A DNA stretch of 64,000 bases from Diphasiastrum complanatum. Lineage: Eukaryota > Streptophyta > Lycopodiopsida > Lycopodiales > Lycopodiaceae. The stretch spans positions 24,369,367 through 24,433,366 of the forward strand of contig CM055098.1 in NCBI GenBank assembly GCA_029204225.1, written 5' to 3'. Below, one piece after another: positions 9,126-21,227 of the stretch. How positions within the stretch are numbered: position 1 is the stretch's first letter; the number at the start of each line of letters is the position of its first letter. The notes beneath the pieces are model-generated. The model worked only from the letters and a program-made list of their open reading frames with translations. It did no database searches and was not told where the DNA came from. Made by a program: the position numbers and the translations under genes.

Positions 9126-11935
9126 GTTAGGCCCAGAAAGCAGACCCTTGATCGATGCAGGTGGCAGAGAGAGCATCATGCCCGGTGCACTCAACTTGCT
9201 AGCCAGTTCTTTTACGAGTGCGGCATTTCCTTTGATGTTGCTGACACTTGGGTGTTCAGAGAGTTTTGCGCACAGATGGCAGCCGTGGATGCTACATGGA
9301 AGCCTCCCAGACGAGAGGCATTGCGAGGCAAGATGCTTCGTCAGGAGGAGGAGACCATTACGCGGGAGCTGAGTTCCATTCGCTCAGCTTGGCAGATGTA
9401 AGTACTTTGTTTTCATAAACCCATTGCATGCGTTTAGGGTTGACTCATGGTGCAATTTTTGCATTTAGCTAATGGGTGTTTTGTGGCAGGTATGGATGCA
9501 CGATATTGAGTGATGGATGGACCGGCATTCGTCGGCGATCCGTCATCAATGTCTTGGTTTCTTGCCCGCTTGGCACAGTATTCCTACGTGGCGTGGATGC
9601 CACTCGAGGTGGTGACGCCATCACAGCCGATTTTATATGGGAGGTTATCAGAGATGTTATTGTTGACATTGGAGTAGAGCATGTGGTTCAGGTTGTCACG
9701 GACAATGCTTCGAACTGCAAGCAGATGGGAGAGATTATGACCAGGGAGCACCCCAGCATTGTGTGGACACCTTGTGCTACGCATTGTATAGACTTGCTCA
9801 TCTATGACCTGTGTGCACTTCCATGGATCAGAGAGGTATTGGTTTCTCCATTTGCTATGCTATCTTGATTGACGCCTACTCCATGCTGCTAAACACATCT
9901 CAACTACTGTCTAAATTTTTCACTGGATGTCTGTGTTGCAGGTCACTTCTACGGCCATGCGCCTAGTCACTTTTGTTACCAGGAAGAGGCGTGTGCTGGC
10001 CCTATTCCGCACCTTCTCGCACCTGAACCTGAAGAAGCCAACACCCACACGCTTTGCCTTTTACTTTTTGGTGCTAGAGCGATTAGTATTAGTGAAGGAC
10101 GCATTGCGGCGGATGGTTTCCAGCGAGTCCTTCCGAGAGTTCATGGACGTCCCACATGCGGCGATTTTCAAGTCCACTGTGTTCGGGGAGCCGTTCTGGA
10201 GAGATGCTGAGGAGATTACTGGGGTCCTACCCATTTTCAGAATGCTGCGCCTGGTAGACCGTGAGGGGTGCACTCTCAGCCTCATTTATGAGTTCATGGA
10301 CCACATCGGCGAGGGGATTCAGACGTCAGCCTTGGTCGAGCACAGGTATGACTCTTTAGTGTCTAGTTTGTTGTTTCTCACTCAAGTCTGATTCGATTCT
10401 TTTATGCTATGGCAGCTATGGTTACATGATTGTTGTGATTTGCATACTGCAGGAGGCGCGAGATCTCACGTATCTGGGAGGCCAGATGGGACTACTTCCA
10501 CCGACCCATCCACGCCGTAGCCCACATATTGCACCCCTTGTGGCACGAGACTCGGGATCGGGACGATCGGGAGCTGCACTGCAGATGGGTGGAGTACAGG
10601 GAGCGCGGCGTATGGCCTGGACCAGGTACGTGTGATAAATTGCTTGGTAGGCTAAGTACTGCAATAGTGACTGTAGTGTGCTCATTGCTAGTGTGTGAAT
10701 TCAAGAGGACTTACATGAGCCATGTTTTTTCTTCTGCCAAAAGGTCCAATGCTCACTAGCATTTCATACCAGCTGCTGATCTTTGAGCGCTACCAGCTTC
10801 CTTTCGATGGAGAGCAGAGTCGGTGGAGGGAGGATATGTTGAGGCCTGTTTCATGGTGGGGCTACCATGGGCGCGACACTGGTGACCTGCGACGACTGGC
10901 CGAGAGAGTCCTTGCACAGGACTGTTCAGCAGGAGCTTGCGAGCGAAATTGGAGCACCTAGGCCTTGTATCACACGCAAAAGAGGAACAGGTTGTCCATC
11001 GAGCAATGTAGGCGGTTGGTGTTTGTGAACACCAACGGCCGTATGCTGAGGCGCACACGAGGAGGGGGACAGATGCTCGAGGTGAGTCACATCATCACCC
11101 CCTGTTTCTTGCTGTGCTTTGATGAACTGAATTGCTTTTGAATTATGCAATGAATTGCTGACAACAATGTATTGTTTTTGGTTGCAGGTGAACCCTGATA
11201 CTTGCTTTGTGGATTCGGTAGCTGCTGCTCCTCGGGCACCACCCACGCAGGAGGAGATGGATGATGAGATCTATAGAGATCTATATAGACAGGTGCAGGC
11301 TGACGCACGGGCTCTACGGCAGGAGGGCAGACAGGCAGAGGGCTAGGGCTGAGGAGGGGGATGATGAGGGCTTGGAGGGTGAAGAGGAGCTCGGGGCTGA
11401 CTATCAGGAGGAGGAGGAGTGGGTTGAGGGGGATACGGAGGAGGATGAGGAGATGGGGGCGGAGGCACAGGGGGATGACCTGGCTGACTTGCTGGTGGAC
11501 CCTGATGCGGAGACAGAGGAGGAGCCAGCCATTCCTACACGTAGGCCTAGGGGGAGACCTAGAGGTTCTGGGAGGGGGGGGCTGAGTTCGCTTTTTGTAG
11601 ACAGGAGTGGAGCATCACAGGCAGCCGTCGGCCAGGCATCATCACAGTGGGTAGGGCCATCCCAGGGCGTTGGATCACAGCCACCTGACACACAGACACG
11701 CAGGGGTAGACACAGGGGTGGAGGCAGGCAGAGGGGGGCAGAGAGGCAGAGGCAGAGGCAGAGGCAGGGGGAGGATCCAGAGCCAGAGCACGCAGCAGAG
11801 AGCCAGAGCACACGGCAGAGCCAGGGCCACACCACGGGCTCCCTCCAGTTCTGATTCATCTACAGACCCTTGGGATCTGCAGTCAGGCACAGATTCAGAT
11901 GATGGTTCCTACCATGACTCTGACGAGCCTTAGTT
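9126..11935 (+). pseudogene. hAT transposase (DUF659/hAT core), six-exon remainder of copy A
   Basis: Good GT-AG splice sites define exons 9126-9397, 9490-9835, 9942-10345, 10453-10625, 10744-11081 and 11188 onward, and the frames join correctly across all of them. Exon 2 carries the DUF659 signature: GWTGIRRRSVINVLVSCP, then VDATRGGDA, then VVTDNASN, then WTPCATHCIDLL. Exon 4 has the HRPIHA motif, and exon 5 has the dimerisation motif CERNWS typical of hAT transposases. An in-frame TAG at 10959 cuts the dimerisation domain. The tail is acidic, has an AT-hook-like RRPRGRPRGSGRG near 11545 and shows two frame changes. The transposase would cut and paste hAT elements in the nucleus. Conserved splice sites suggest the gene decayed recently, mainly through the copia insertion and the TAG. 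Confidence 0.85.
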
Positions 11936-12051
11936 GTGTAGTTTTCATTATGTTCATGGAACATCATTGTACTCCATTTTGGTGCCATGTGGCCCGATAT
12001 TATATATTACGATGATCCTATTCACAATAGTGTAACGATTCAGTACTGTTC

Positions 12052-12156
<105 letters not shown>

Positions 12157-12290
12157 GGTTGAAAAACAATTCCATATGGTTGAAAAATGCCTCAGTACAG
12201 TTCAGGACGATGCAGTATGGTGATTGGTTCAGAACACTTAGCATGGTTTTTGTTTAGCATGATTCAGCATTTTTGTTTAGTTTGTTGGAT

Positions 12291-12452
<162 letters not shown>

Positions 12453-12582
12453 GGAGTTAAATTTTGGGGCATCATGTTTTTTTATTAATGCACCTGGGAG
12501 TTAAAGCGTAAACCTAGGAGTTAATGCACCTAAACTAGACCATCCTGCACCCGAAACGTTCGACAAAATACACAGTAATTAA

Positions 12583-14091
12583 TTGGATGGCTCCAACTAT
12601 CCAATTTGGAAGTTTAAAATGAAAAATCTTCTAATGATGAAAAATTTGTGGGAAATTACAATCACTGATGACGAAAGGCCAATTTTGTCCAATTTAGCCA
12701 CATCCTTTGATGATAGGAATGAATGGGATAGTAGGGCCTTAAAAGCCCTATGTATGATAAATTTGTTGGTACATGATGCTGTCATTCCTCATATCTCATC
12801 GGCAACAAATCCTGATGAAGCTTGGACCATCTTACAGTCTATGTATGAGGCAAAAAATATTGTTAGGATTTTATATCTTAAGCAAGAACTCCTCATTTCG
12901 AAGATGGATGAATCGGAATCCGTTACGGATTTTTCGACGAAAATCAAAGTCGTGATTAATCAAGTAGAGGCTGTTAATGAGCACATTTATGAAGTTGAAA
13001 GAATGAGCATGGTCATGAATGCTCTACCTTCTTCCTATCGTCATCTTGTCACTACTTTGATGGTGAGAGAAAAACGACCAACATTTGAAGAATTCTTTGG
13101 CATGTTAATGCAAGAAGAATTGATGCGAAAAAGATTTAATTCTAAGAATTCTAATATTGATGATCAAGCACTTATATCTACATCAAATTCTTCTAGAGGA
13201 AGAAATTGTGCTTGTAATAAAGGAAGAGGGAGGGGAAATGAACAAAGTCAAAGCTCTTCCTTTGATCGTCAACAGAGTGCTTCTTCTCAACAAGATGATG
13301 ATTCTAGCTCTTATGCTAGAAAGAAAGGTCCATGCTACTATTGTGGTAAAAATGGACATTTTGAACGTGAATGTTGAATTAAGAAGAATGCACCGGTTCT
13401 TAGAGAAAGGGGGAGAGCTAATTCTCCTAGCCAATCACAAAAGGCCGAAGACGATTCAAATGCTGAGCATGATCACTTTGTGGTGGAACAACGTGAAGAT
13501 GAATGTTCTTTTATGGCAGTGGTTATCCAATCACATGAAGAACATATCCAATTCCAAGAAGATGATTACTTCATGGTGAATGAGGTACAAGCAAGCGTTC
13601 AATCATCTTACATACTTAATGAGGCTTTGTCATTCGTTGAATACTTGTCTAACGAGATTGAACGAGGTGAAGAATTGATTGAAAAAGATGTATTTCAATT
13701 AATGAACCAAGAATCGAAGAAATGCAATGTCTTTGATCCAGTTACATCTAGTGATTACCAAGATAGTGAGATTGAAGATCCGTCATATCTTAAAGATGAT
13801 TCAGTTTTGTTTCTTTCTAATCATGATCGTGAGTGTGGAGATGATTCACAAATTGAAGAATGGACAAAACCGGTTGAATCATGTCATCAACTTCTACAAC
13901 AAGCACAATCTAACTTGTTTGAATGTGAATGTTTAAGTGCTAAACAAGAATGTTGTAAGCTTGGCGAGATAATTGAAATGTCAAATGATCCAAGTATCCT
14001 TGAAGTGTTTTTACAAGCACTAAAACAATGGATGGTCAACTACACAGTTGTGAAGCAGATTGAAGATCTTGACTACATGGAGCGAACGTAA
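12583..14091 (+). pseudogene. Gag-like protein of the outer LTR element
   Basis: The 5' end is truncated: the frame opens inside the gag motif LDGSNYPIWKFKMKNLL after a stop at 12580. It follows the copia Gag pattern (NEWDSRALKALCMINL, MDESESVTDFSTKIK, LPSSYRHLV) to a Gly/Arg/Ser/Gln-rich linker and the CCHC knuckle CYYCGKNGHFEREC. A TGA at 13375 interrupts it. The same frame then continues to 14091 with a long Glu/Asp-rich, probably helical tail. No protease DSG motif or other pol domain follows. About 500 codons in all; the single TGA could be a C-to-T change of an Arg codon. Gag would coat element RNA; pol would have to come from another element. Confidence 0.75.
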
Positions 14092-14169
14092 CTATTGGAG
14101 TACCGCATTTCAATTATTACATAATGCTGTTGAGTAGGGTAATCTACTTGTAGAAATATAACCTAGTCA

Positions 14170-14180
14170 TTAAGGGGGAG
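14170..14180 (+). promoter_or_regulatory. Polypurine tract of the outer element
   Basis: TTAAGGGGGAG directly precedes the LTR start TATTAGAATA. This is the typical copia purine tract. Confidence 0.75.
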
Positions 14181-14415
14181 TATTAGAATATTAATGTCGA
14201 GTTTATATTGTTGTACAATTACTTTGAATTGTTATTTGTCGAGTATTGTGTGCTCGCAATATTTAATAATGAGTGGAGAAGATTGTAACGGCTATGCTGT
14301 GTCTTATGCTCTGTTGTGATCCTAGTTCATTGGTTAATGGATTAGATGAGTGATGGTTACACGCATTGAATGTAATTGCTTCTAATTGCTGTAATCTCCT
14401 TTAAGTTTTCAAACA
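14181..14415 (+). repeat. 3' LTR of the outer element
   Basis: It starts TATTAGAATATTAATG, matches 876-1133 over its first 160 bases apart from a deletion, and is taken to end ...TTTTCAAACA because GGCTC, the base string before the 5' LTR, follows at 14416-14420. The right border rests on that repeat. Confidence 0.65.
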
Positions 14416-14938
14416 GGCTCGCCAAAAAGACCTAAGAATAGAGTCTTAAAACTTAAATGACAAAAAAAATCCTTCTCCAAAATTTCTAAAAAGTAAGTTT
14501 CCTTTCACATAGTTACCGGTGCTTATGGTCTTGATAGACTCAACTGGTATCTTCACTATTTCATGCATTCTGCAGACTAAATTATTGATTTAGCGCATAA
14601 AACTCCTCTTACATGTTTGCCTAGCTACTCACAATGAATAATCATAAGATAACGTGGCAGCATAAATGTGCAATGAAGATGTAGATCAAAAGGTTGCTTA
14701 CAGAGATTGACAAGTCCAACCATTTTTTACTGTACATGATAGAATTACAAACTTCTCAACTAATAGATACAAAGAGCAAAGACACTTCAGAAAGGGCAGT
14801 TAAGTCAAAGATGCATCTATGACATGAACCTACCTCAGCTGAAAATGTGTACCAAAAACTTTAGTCTACTCTGAGTCAATTGTACTTCATAAGGAGCTAT
14901 TTTCAAAAATTCCATATGCAAGATAGAGAAAACTGTAC

Positions 14939-15040
14939 CTCCAAAATAGTCAAGCTTAGCATCATCATCCAAAGGTGCATCCTTATTAAAATCAAACCGC
15001 TCCCACTCTTCAGAATATCCTTTTGCTTTATCCTTTGCAA
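14939..15040 (-). CDS. Candidate internal exon of a minus-strand gene
   Basis: On the minus strand, 102 nt lie between a GTGTAG acceptor and a GAG|GTACAG donor. They encode AKGYSEEWERFDFNKD followed by APLDDDAKLDYFG, a compact charged sequence unlike random translation and lacking repeats. The length is a multiple of three (phase 1 on both sides), so it could be a cassette exon. It lies downstream, in transcription direction, of the RS-rich coding exon at 21792-22649, which ends in phase 0, so at least one further exon would be needed to join them. Gene family not recognised. Confidence 0.4.
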
Positions 15041-15991
15041 CTACACATATCAATATCCAGATGCTGCAGGTAAGTCCACAGATCCCTGGGCCTCACCTTT
15101 ATGGGGTATTTTCCTGCACTAGATACCAAACCTCTTAACACAAACTGACAAATCGAATCAATCATGTTCAGAAAGGATTCTCGTACAAGAGGGACCATTG
15201 CTCAAATTACAATCTAAGAAACAATGCCTAATTTTCATGCAAAAGCTGCTCAATTGTCATGCTAACTTTTCTCAAACTCAGCATTTTGTAAATCTGATAT
15301 ATTGAGAGCAATTACACAGTTTATTGCAAAGGACAAGTTCCAAACTAACCAGTTTCAAGAAGTTGAAGCTTCATCTTGGCTTTCACTTTCTCTGCCACAG
15401 CCTGCAAAGTGTCAAGATTGTGCTAAGCATGAATATTGGCTGTCTGCGCATGTTCAGCAATACCATATCGATAAGCGTGCAAGACAAGTTCAACTCCAAA
15501 AGTCAGAATGAGTTCACCAGATCCAATAAGACAACCTCAAGCTACTATCACCTCAGACCATTAATAACTGCACTCAAAAGTTGCATAGGAAAGGTGTCCA
15601 AACTTGGAACACTGTACAAGCATTGTTCAAGACACTAGCCGTGCTGCTTTTGAAGGTATGCAAAGATTTTGGAGGTCTGGACTTTATTTATGAAGCCTCA
15701 CAGAAAAAATGACAAACACTGTGATCCTATTGATTCCAACAGCCGAATGCTTGCCCCTTCGCTACAGAGGAGCACAGAAGCTAAATCAAGCTTCCATGCA
15801 AGCTTTGATAAAATTTCTTCGGCTCTACTCTAATGTATATTGGCATTAATGCCAATAAAATATGTTTTCTGGACTTACCTGTAAACCCTCACAAAAAAAG
15901 GACACCTATTGAGCCCAACAAGTGAATGCTTGCTGTCGCTTGAGCATAAAGCTTTGATAAGATTTCATGAATCGAGATTGCCTAGCAAATC

Positions 15992-15993
<2 letters not shown>

Positions 15994-16046
<53 letters not shown>
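15994..16046. repeat. (CT)n microsatellite
   Basis: Uninterrupted CT array of 53 bp. Confidence 0.97.
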
Positions 16047-16048
<2 letters not shown>

Positions 16049-16389
16049 GATATGAGAGATGTTCAACTTCCTACTACGACAGGATCTATGTCAACCAACT
16101 CAGCAGAGTCACTTTGACACAGAGCTCCAAATTACATTCTTCTTCTCTCATAAGAGACCATGTGACGTCGACGATGACATTTCTCGACACAGAGACCAAA
16201 GATGGCACACCACTTATATTCATTCGTTAGAGAAACATGTCCTACCATGAGGAGAAACACATCTCACAGATGAACTCGACGATGTCAACAACATATCTTG
16301 GACATACCTCTAGCACCAGTCTCCCTTACATCTTTCTTCAACAACAGTAGGATATGATGACAACATGTCATACCATTATATTTGCAAAC

Positions 16390-18417
16390 CATAGTTGCCC
16401 AAAAACGCGTTTCTAGAAACATGTTTCTAGGCCACAAACGTGCCAAAAAAAAACATAAAATAAATTTTTTTCTGGATCCCTTCTCGCGGCCAGAAACGCG
16501 ACAACCGTGGAGGGATTTTGATCTACTATGGGCAATAGGAGGCGGATCATTGCGTGTGAATAGTTGGCATCCATTTGTTCAACGATTCGGAGGTGGTGCA
16601 CGCGGTTCCAAGGGGATCTGAGCTGTGTGGCGAGCGAAATCAACCAATTGTGTTATTTGGTAAGTGTAGGCTTAGTTTTTTGAAAGTGTTTACATAGAGC
16701 TTTTTATAGGCAACCAAATCGAGCGAAGTTTGGCTCTAGACCACCTTTCTTCATGCCCATGGTAACTCCTACAGTGTCAGTTTACGATGAGCCCTGCAAG
16801 ATTTGAACGCCACACTCCAAATGCATGTGTATTTTTGCCATTCTCATGAACTGAGCTGTAGGCATCCAATTGAGGTGATGTCTGAGCCTAGACTGCATTT
16901 CTACATGCCTGCACAGACTCCTGTGACCTATGTTTCGTCCGTCTTCGTCCGTACTACAGGTTTCAATTTCCATACCCTAATTCCATGTGTTTTAGGGCCT
17001 AAATGTGGAGAGTCATGTCAGCATCTGCCAGGGCGTGGTTTAGGCCTACACTGCATTCCCTTACGCCTGCACGGACTCCCACGCTAACAACATTCACCCG
17101 TTATCGCTCGTACTGAAATCATTCAATCCCATGCCCTAATCCCATGTGTTTTTTGGCATTGGCTATGATATGATCTGTAGAATGATTGTGATGTATGCTC
17201 TAATGTTTTGAACTCTATTCATTTGGATTTTAACTTGGCACTGGTTTTAAACGGAAAATCCTAGGGCTTTAAAGTGATGCTTGTCAAAATTGTTACGAGC
17301 AATTCGATGCCAAATATTTTCTTCTATTGAACATTTGCTTGTTTATTTTTTTTTTGCAGGTTTGATCTTGTGTTGTTTGAGATTTTTTTTACACGAGAAT
17401 CAATTCGAACAAGTTTCCGATTTGAATCGGCCGATTCAAACCGCGATTTCTTGTTCAAATCCCCGATTTGTGAAACATTGAGCAGATGCACCACACGCTT
17501 CGACATATAAAGCCAAAGAGAGTGACACACCTCCAAGACGATCAGACACACCCACAGATCACCCATCCACTGGGCGTTCTAGACCACGAGCGCCCTATGT
17601 ACAGCAGAGAGGGGTTAGGCCTAGACAGCAGACTCTTGATCGATGCGGGTGGCAGAGAGAGCAGCATACCCGGTGCACTTGACTGGTTGGTCAGTTCTTT
17701 TACGAGTGCGGCATTCCTTTTGTTGTCGTTGACACTTGGGTATTCATGGAGCTCTGTGCGCAGATTGCAGAGTGGATGCTACATGGAGGCCTCCCAGGCG
17801 AGAGGCACTACGAGGCAAAATGCTTCGTCATGAGGAGGAGACCATCACGCGGGAGCTGAGTTCCATTCGCTCAACGAGGAAGACATAAGTACTGTCTAAT
17901 CCATTTTGTCAGTAGCGCACTTTTTGCATGTGGCTAATGGGTGCTTTGTGGCAGGTATGGATGCACGATATTGAGAGATGGATGCACCGACATTCCTTGG
18001 AACACTCAAGTTTGTTGCGTTTCTTTTATTCTATGGCTCACTAATGATTGTAATTTGTCCGTTGCAGGAGGGACGAGATCTTGCAGATCTGGGAGGCCAG
18101 ACGGGACTACTTCCACCGACCCATCCACGTCGTAGTTCACATGTTGCACCCCTTGTGGCGCTCTACCTGGGATTTGGACGATCGAGAGCTGCACAAGGGA
18201 TGTGTGGAGTACACTAAGCGTGTATGGGCTGGACTAGGTATATGTGAGAAACGGCTTAGTAGTAATACTCCATCAGTGTACTCATTGCTAGTGTGTGGAT
18301 TCAATGGACTTATGCGTGCCATGTTTCTTTTGCCAACAGGTCTGATGCTCAGGAACATAGCACGCCAGCTGATCACTTTTGAGCGCTCCCAGTTTCCATT
18401 CGATGGAGAGCAGTGTT
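16390..18417 (+). mobile_element. hAT transposon copy B, internally deleted and truncated
   Basis: It starts CATAGTTGCCC like copy A. It follows copy A through the leader, linker (17486-17640) and the exon at about 17620-17890, without the copia insertion. At about 17995 it jumps from early DUF659 exon 2 into the intron before exon 4, removing most of the DUF659 and core exons (about 0.86 kb relative to copy A). The HRPIH exon (18069-18235) and the start of the next exon follow, and the copy ends abruptly at 18417 in the LINE tail. It cannot encode an active transposase. Confidence 0.8.
17486..18417 (+). pseudogene. Truncated hAT transposase of copy B
   Basis: The segments match copy A exons: the linker and N-terminal core (17486-17890), a short piece of the DUF659 exon (17956-17995), the HRPIH exon (about 18069-18235) and the first part of the dimerisation exon (18342-18417). 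Frameshifts are visible in the first block (the A-copy frame for the core is broken by several indels). The catalytic region is deleted. Confidence 0.75.
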
Positions 18418-18437
18418 AGAGAGAGAGAGAGAGAGAG

Positions 18438-18471
<34 letters not shown>
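18418..18471. repeat. (GA)n(AAAG)n array, the LINE 3' tail seen from the plus strand
   Basis: 23 bp of GA followed by seven or more AAAG units, directly adjoining GCTTTATTAATGT, the complement of the LINE end ACATTAATAAAGC. It takes the place where a poly-A tail would be expected. Confidence 0.9.
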
Positions 18472-18648
18472 CTTTATTAATGTCTTTTCCATGCCAAAAG
18501 GCATAACAGACTGAAAAGTACATGTCAAGTGTGTGGTAACCATGGGAGCATACAAAACGTCTCCAATATGTAATAAAGAAAAACATCTAGTACAAACTAA
18601 AATAGACACGTATGCGGTGTGTGTGCATACTGATCATATGTATCTATG

Positions 18649-19311
18649 TCAAGATGTCAAGACTGCGGAGCTTGTGCTGCTGTTGCTGCTGCTGTAAGAT
18701 GTAATGCGAGCCACAACATGAGAAAGTGTCGGAGCCTGCTGGCGTCGTCTGTGGGCATGAGCATGAGCATGTGTAGCAGTGGCACGCCTCTGTGTATGAT
18801 GTCTGGTGATCCTGGTAGTAACACGATGGTGGGGAGTACACTGTCTCCGGTCTCTATGAGCATGTGAGTGGCTATCATACTCATCATCGTCGTAATCCTC
18901 CTCCGGCACTAGATCATGTGATCTCCGCCTAGTAAAGAATGAAGTGATCAATGGCTGTGAGGTAGAATGTTGTGGCGTCCCGTATAAACCTCTCCGTAGT
19001 ATGAACATCTCACGTATCATCAGAGCGACACATCGTGGGTCCTCATAGGCCACGAGAGAGCGTAGAGTGGTAGGCATGTCTCGAAACAGGCAGTGATACC
19101 GCCCTCTGATCTCATAGTATGCAGGGCATCGGAAGATAAAGTGCTCCTCAGACTCCACCTCACCTAGAGAGCATAACTGGCAAATCCGCTCCTCTCTGGG
19201 AATACCATGAAATCTCCCAGTCTCAATAGCTAGCTGATGAGAAGACACCCTAAGCTGTCCTAGTGTGAATCTGAGGCAATGTGATAGTCCCGAATCCAAG
19301 TAGCGTGGCAT
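18649..19311 (-). pseudogene. LINE C-terminal zinc-knuckle region
   Basis: It encodes LRFTLGQLRVSSHQLAIETG followed by a C-x2-C-x9-H-x4-C knuckle (CQLC...EEHFIFRC), the usual C-terminus of plant LINE ORF2 proteins, thought to bind nucleic acid. A His/Arg-rich and Ser-rich tail follows. It is separated from the reverse transcriptase by frame breaks at about 19312-19570. Confidence 0.75.
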
Positions 19312-19449
19312 AACCGGGGCCCCTGATGTATCCAGCTGGGTCTGGTAGAAAGCTGGCTTAACCCCTAACTGATTATGCCAAGTCCGCTCTAGGTATGTGC
19401 GATAGAGGAATCGGATGGATATAGATCTACAAGAGAAAAATGATCAGAT

Positions 19450-20478
19450 TGGCAAGTTTAGTAATAGATGATAAGGATATAGTGGGTGCCTGAGGGTAGC
19501 TCTGTGATGGAGATACCAAATGAATCATGTAGGAGGTGAGATGCCTGAGAGAACCATGATAACCTGTAGCCCTGATCATGAAGATGCTGTGAAGAGAGTA
19601 GTGCAACCTGTGTGTATCGTCTGTCTATCTCTGGTAATGCCTGTATCCTCTGTATATAAGTGATGAGCTGAAGAGCTGTCGCGAGGGACAGAATCAAAGG
19701 CTTTCCCGAAGTCCACAAAACAACAGTAAACCCTCTCTCTCCTGTGCTTAGCCTCCTCAATCACGGCCTGCAATGTGAATATGTGATCTGCAGTAGAATA
19801 ATGGGCTTGAAAACCTGCCTGACCCATAGCATGTAGTCTCCTAGTCTCCGCCTTTGAGCTCACAACAGACTGAAGTATAGTACCATAGAGCTTCACTAGG
19901 ACATGCCCAATCATGATGGTGCGGTAGTTACTCGAAATCATGGGGTCACCATTCTTATGGATGGGGTGGATGATGTTAGTGCACCAGGATGATGGGAAAC
20001 CAGAAACAACTGCGGAATTAAGAAGGGTGGCTATGGTGGGAGCGAGTAAGTCAGAGGCATGGGAAAGGAGTTCAGACTCAAGGTCTTCAATATCTCTGGC
20101 CTTGTGAGACTTCATCTTCTTAATGGCTGCAAGTACCATGTCAGATGTGAAGAAGGAGAACTCAGATGGTCGTGGAGATATGGAGATAGGTGAGTCAGTA
20201 GGGACGGTATACAAGCTAGCAGCATAATCAGTCCAAATGCGGAGGTCCTCCAGGAGAGGTGGTGGAGATCGAGGAATGAACTCACGCCAAAAAGCGCCCG
20301 AAGAAGAACTGAAAAGAAGGTCAATAAGACGTTTCCCTTCAAAATCATCATAGGAACGTTTCTTACGACGGAGAACACATGCTGGTAGGAGCGTCGGGAA
20401 GATCGAAGCAGATGTGGAGCATGGATACGTGAATAGGTTACTGACTGATGAAGAGAGCGGCACTCGATATCGTACCAT
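19450..20478 (-). pseudogene. LINE reverse transcriptase, catalytic part deleted
   Basis: It shows the LINE RT entry region (MVLAAIKKMKSHKARD, then NIIHPIHKNGD, NYRTIMIGH, QAGFQAHYSTADHIFTL) and FVDFGKAFDSVPR. Directly after that motif the sequence jumps to a distal part of ORF2, so the YADD/FADD catalytic block is missing. Distal ORF2 sequence (IQALPEIDRRYTQVALL) is then found in another frame at 19458-19660. Confidence 0.78.
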
Positions 20479-20501
20479 GGGGGGTGCAATGGTCGAGGTG
20501 T

Positions 20502-21227
20502 TCAGCGAGTCTTTTTGGGATGGGGTTTTGTGGGGAGGGTTAGTGATGCAGCTGTGTGGAGAGAGGTAGTGAGAAATGCGGCCTGGGTGTCGACTGGACT
20601 GTCATGAGGAAAGGAGTGTAAAAGTGAAGCCAGGGACTGCCGGTACAATGGCATGTAAATGGGATCAAATGTGTACGTGGGTGCTTGGGTAAGCATGGGT
20701 AGTGTAGATGAATGAGTGGGTGGAAGGTGGCCAATATCGAAGGAGAGAAATGAGTGATCAGAAAGGGTGATGGGGGAAACGTGAAAGTCAGAGACTATGG
20801 GTACAAAGGATGGTGACCCCATGAGATAGTCAACGACACTATGTCCTCCATTGCAAGGGTGACATGTATAACTGCCTGAGTGTGGCCAGCAGGGTAAGCC
20901 ATTATAAATGGCTAGCTCATGTGCCTCTCCAAACTGCAATAAGTGCTCACCATATGAAGTAGTAGATCCCAAACTGTCTGTGGAGGTCCTGGTAACCCCA
21001 AGCATATCACTGTCAAGGGCACGAACACGTAGCTGATCAGTGGTGTCAAAAAACTCTGTCTGCCTCGAAGATGTTCGAGCATTAAAATCCCTTGTGAGGA
21101 GAATATGCCCCCGCTCTGAGAATCTGATAATATCTGGTGAGAGGTCCTGATATGGAGATCCAATACCCTCAGCAAAAGACAAGGACTTTGGCAGAAAGTA
21201 ACATGCTACAATAAAAAGATCAACGTA
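20502..21227 (-). pseudogene. LINE apurinic-type endonuclease, N-terminally truncated
   Basis: Motifs of the APE-like LINE endonuclease: a hydrophobic VACYFLP strand, DFNARTS (the usual preceding Gly is Arg here), SVVDYLM and LSDHSFLSF. The reading continues upstream of the first in-frame ATG to about 21227, where homology ends. The N-terminal half of the nuclease is missing, as expected for 5' truncation during target-primed reverse transcription. A frame break near 20500 separates it from the reverse transcriptase. Confidence 0.78.

Larger units (their letters stand above)
14421..16389. other. Mostly non-coding, probable intron or downstream part of the minus-strand RS-rich gene
   Basis: No transposon domains were seen. 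One short minus-strand open segment (14939-15040) looks like a genuine exon. A CT array lies at 15994-16046. The rest has no feature I can support. Confidence 0.45.

Noticed and set aside
11404-11859. Minus-strand Cys/Leu-rich ORF over the hAT tail
   Set aside because: Shadow of the acidic and Gln/Arg-rich sense frames.
15302-15638. Overlapping plus-strand ORFs as a gene
   Set aside because: No domain, no codon-like composition; more likely intron of the minus-strand gene.
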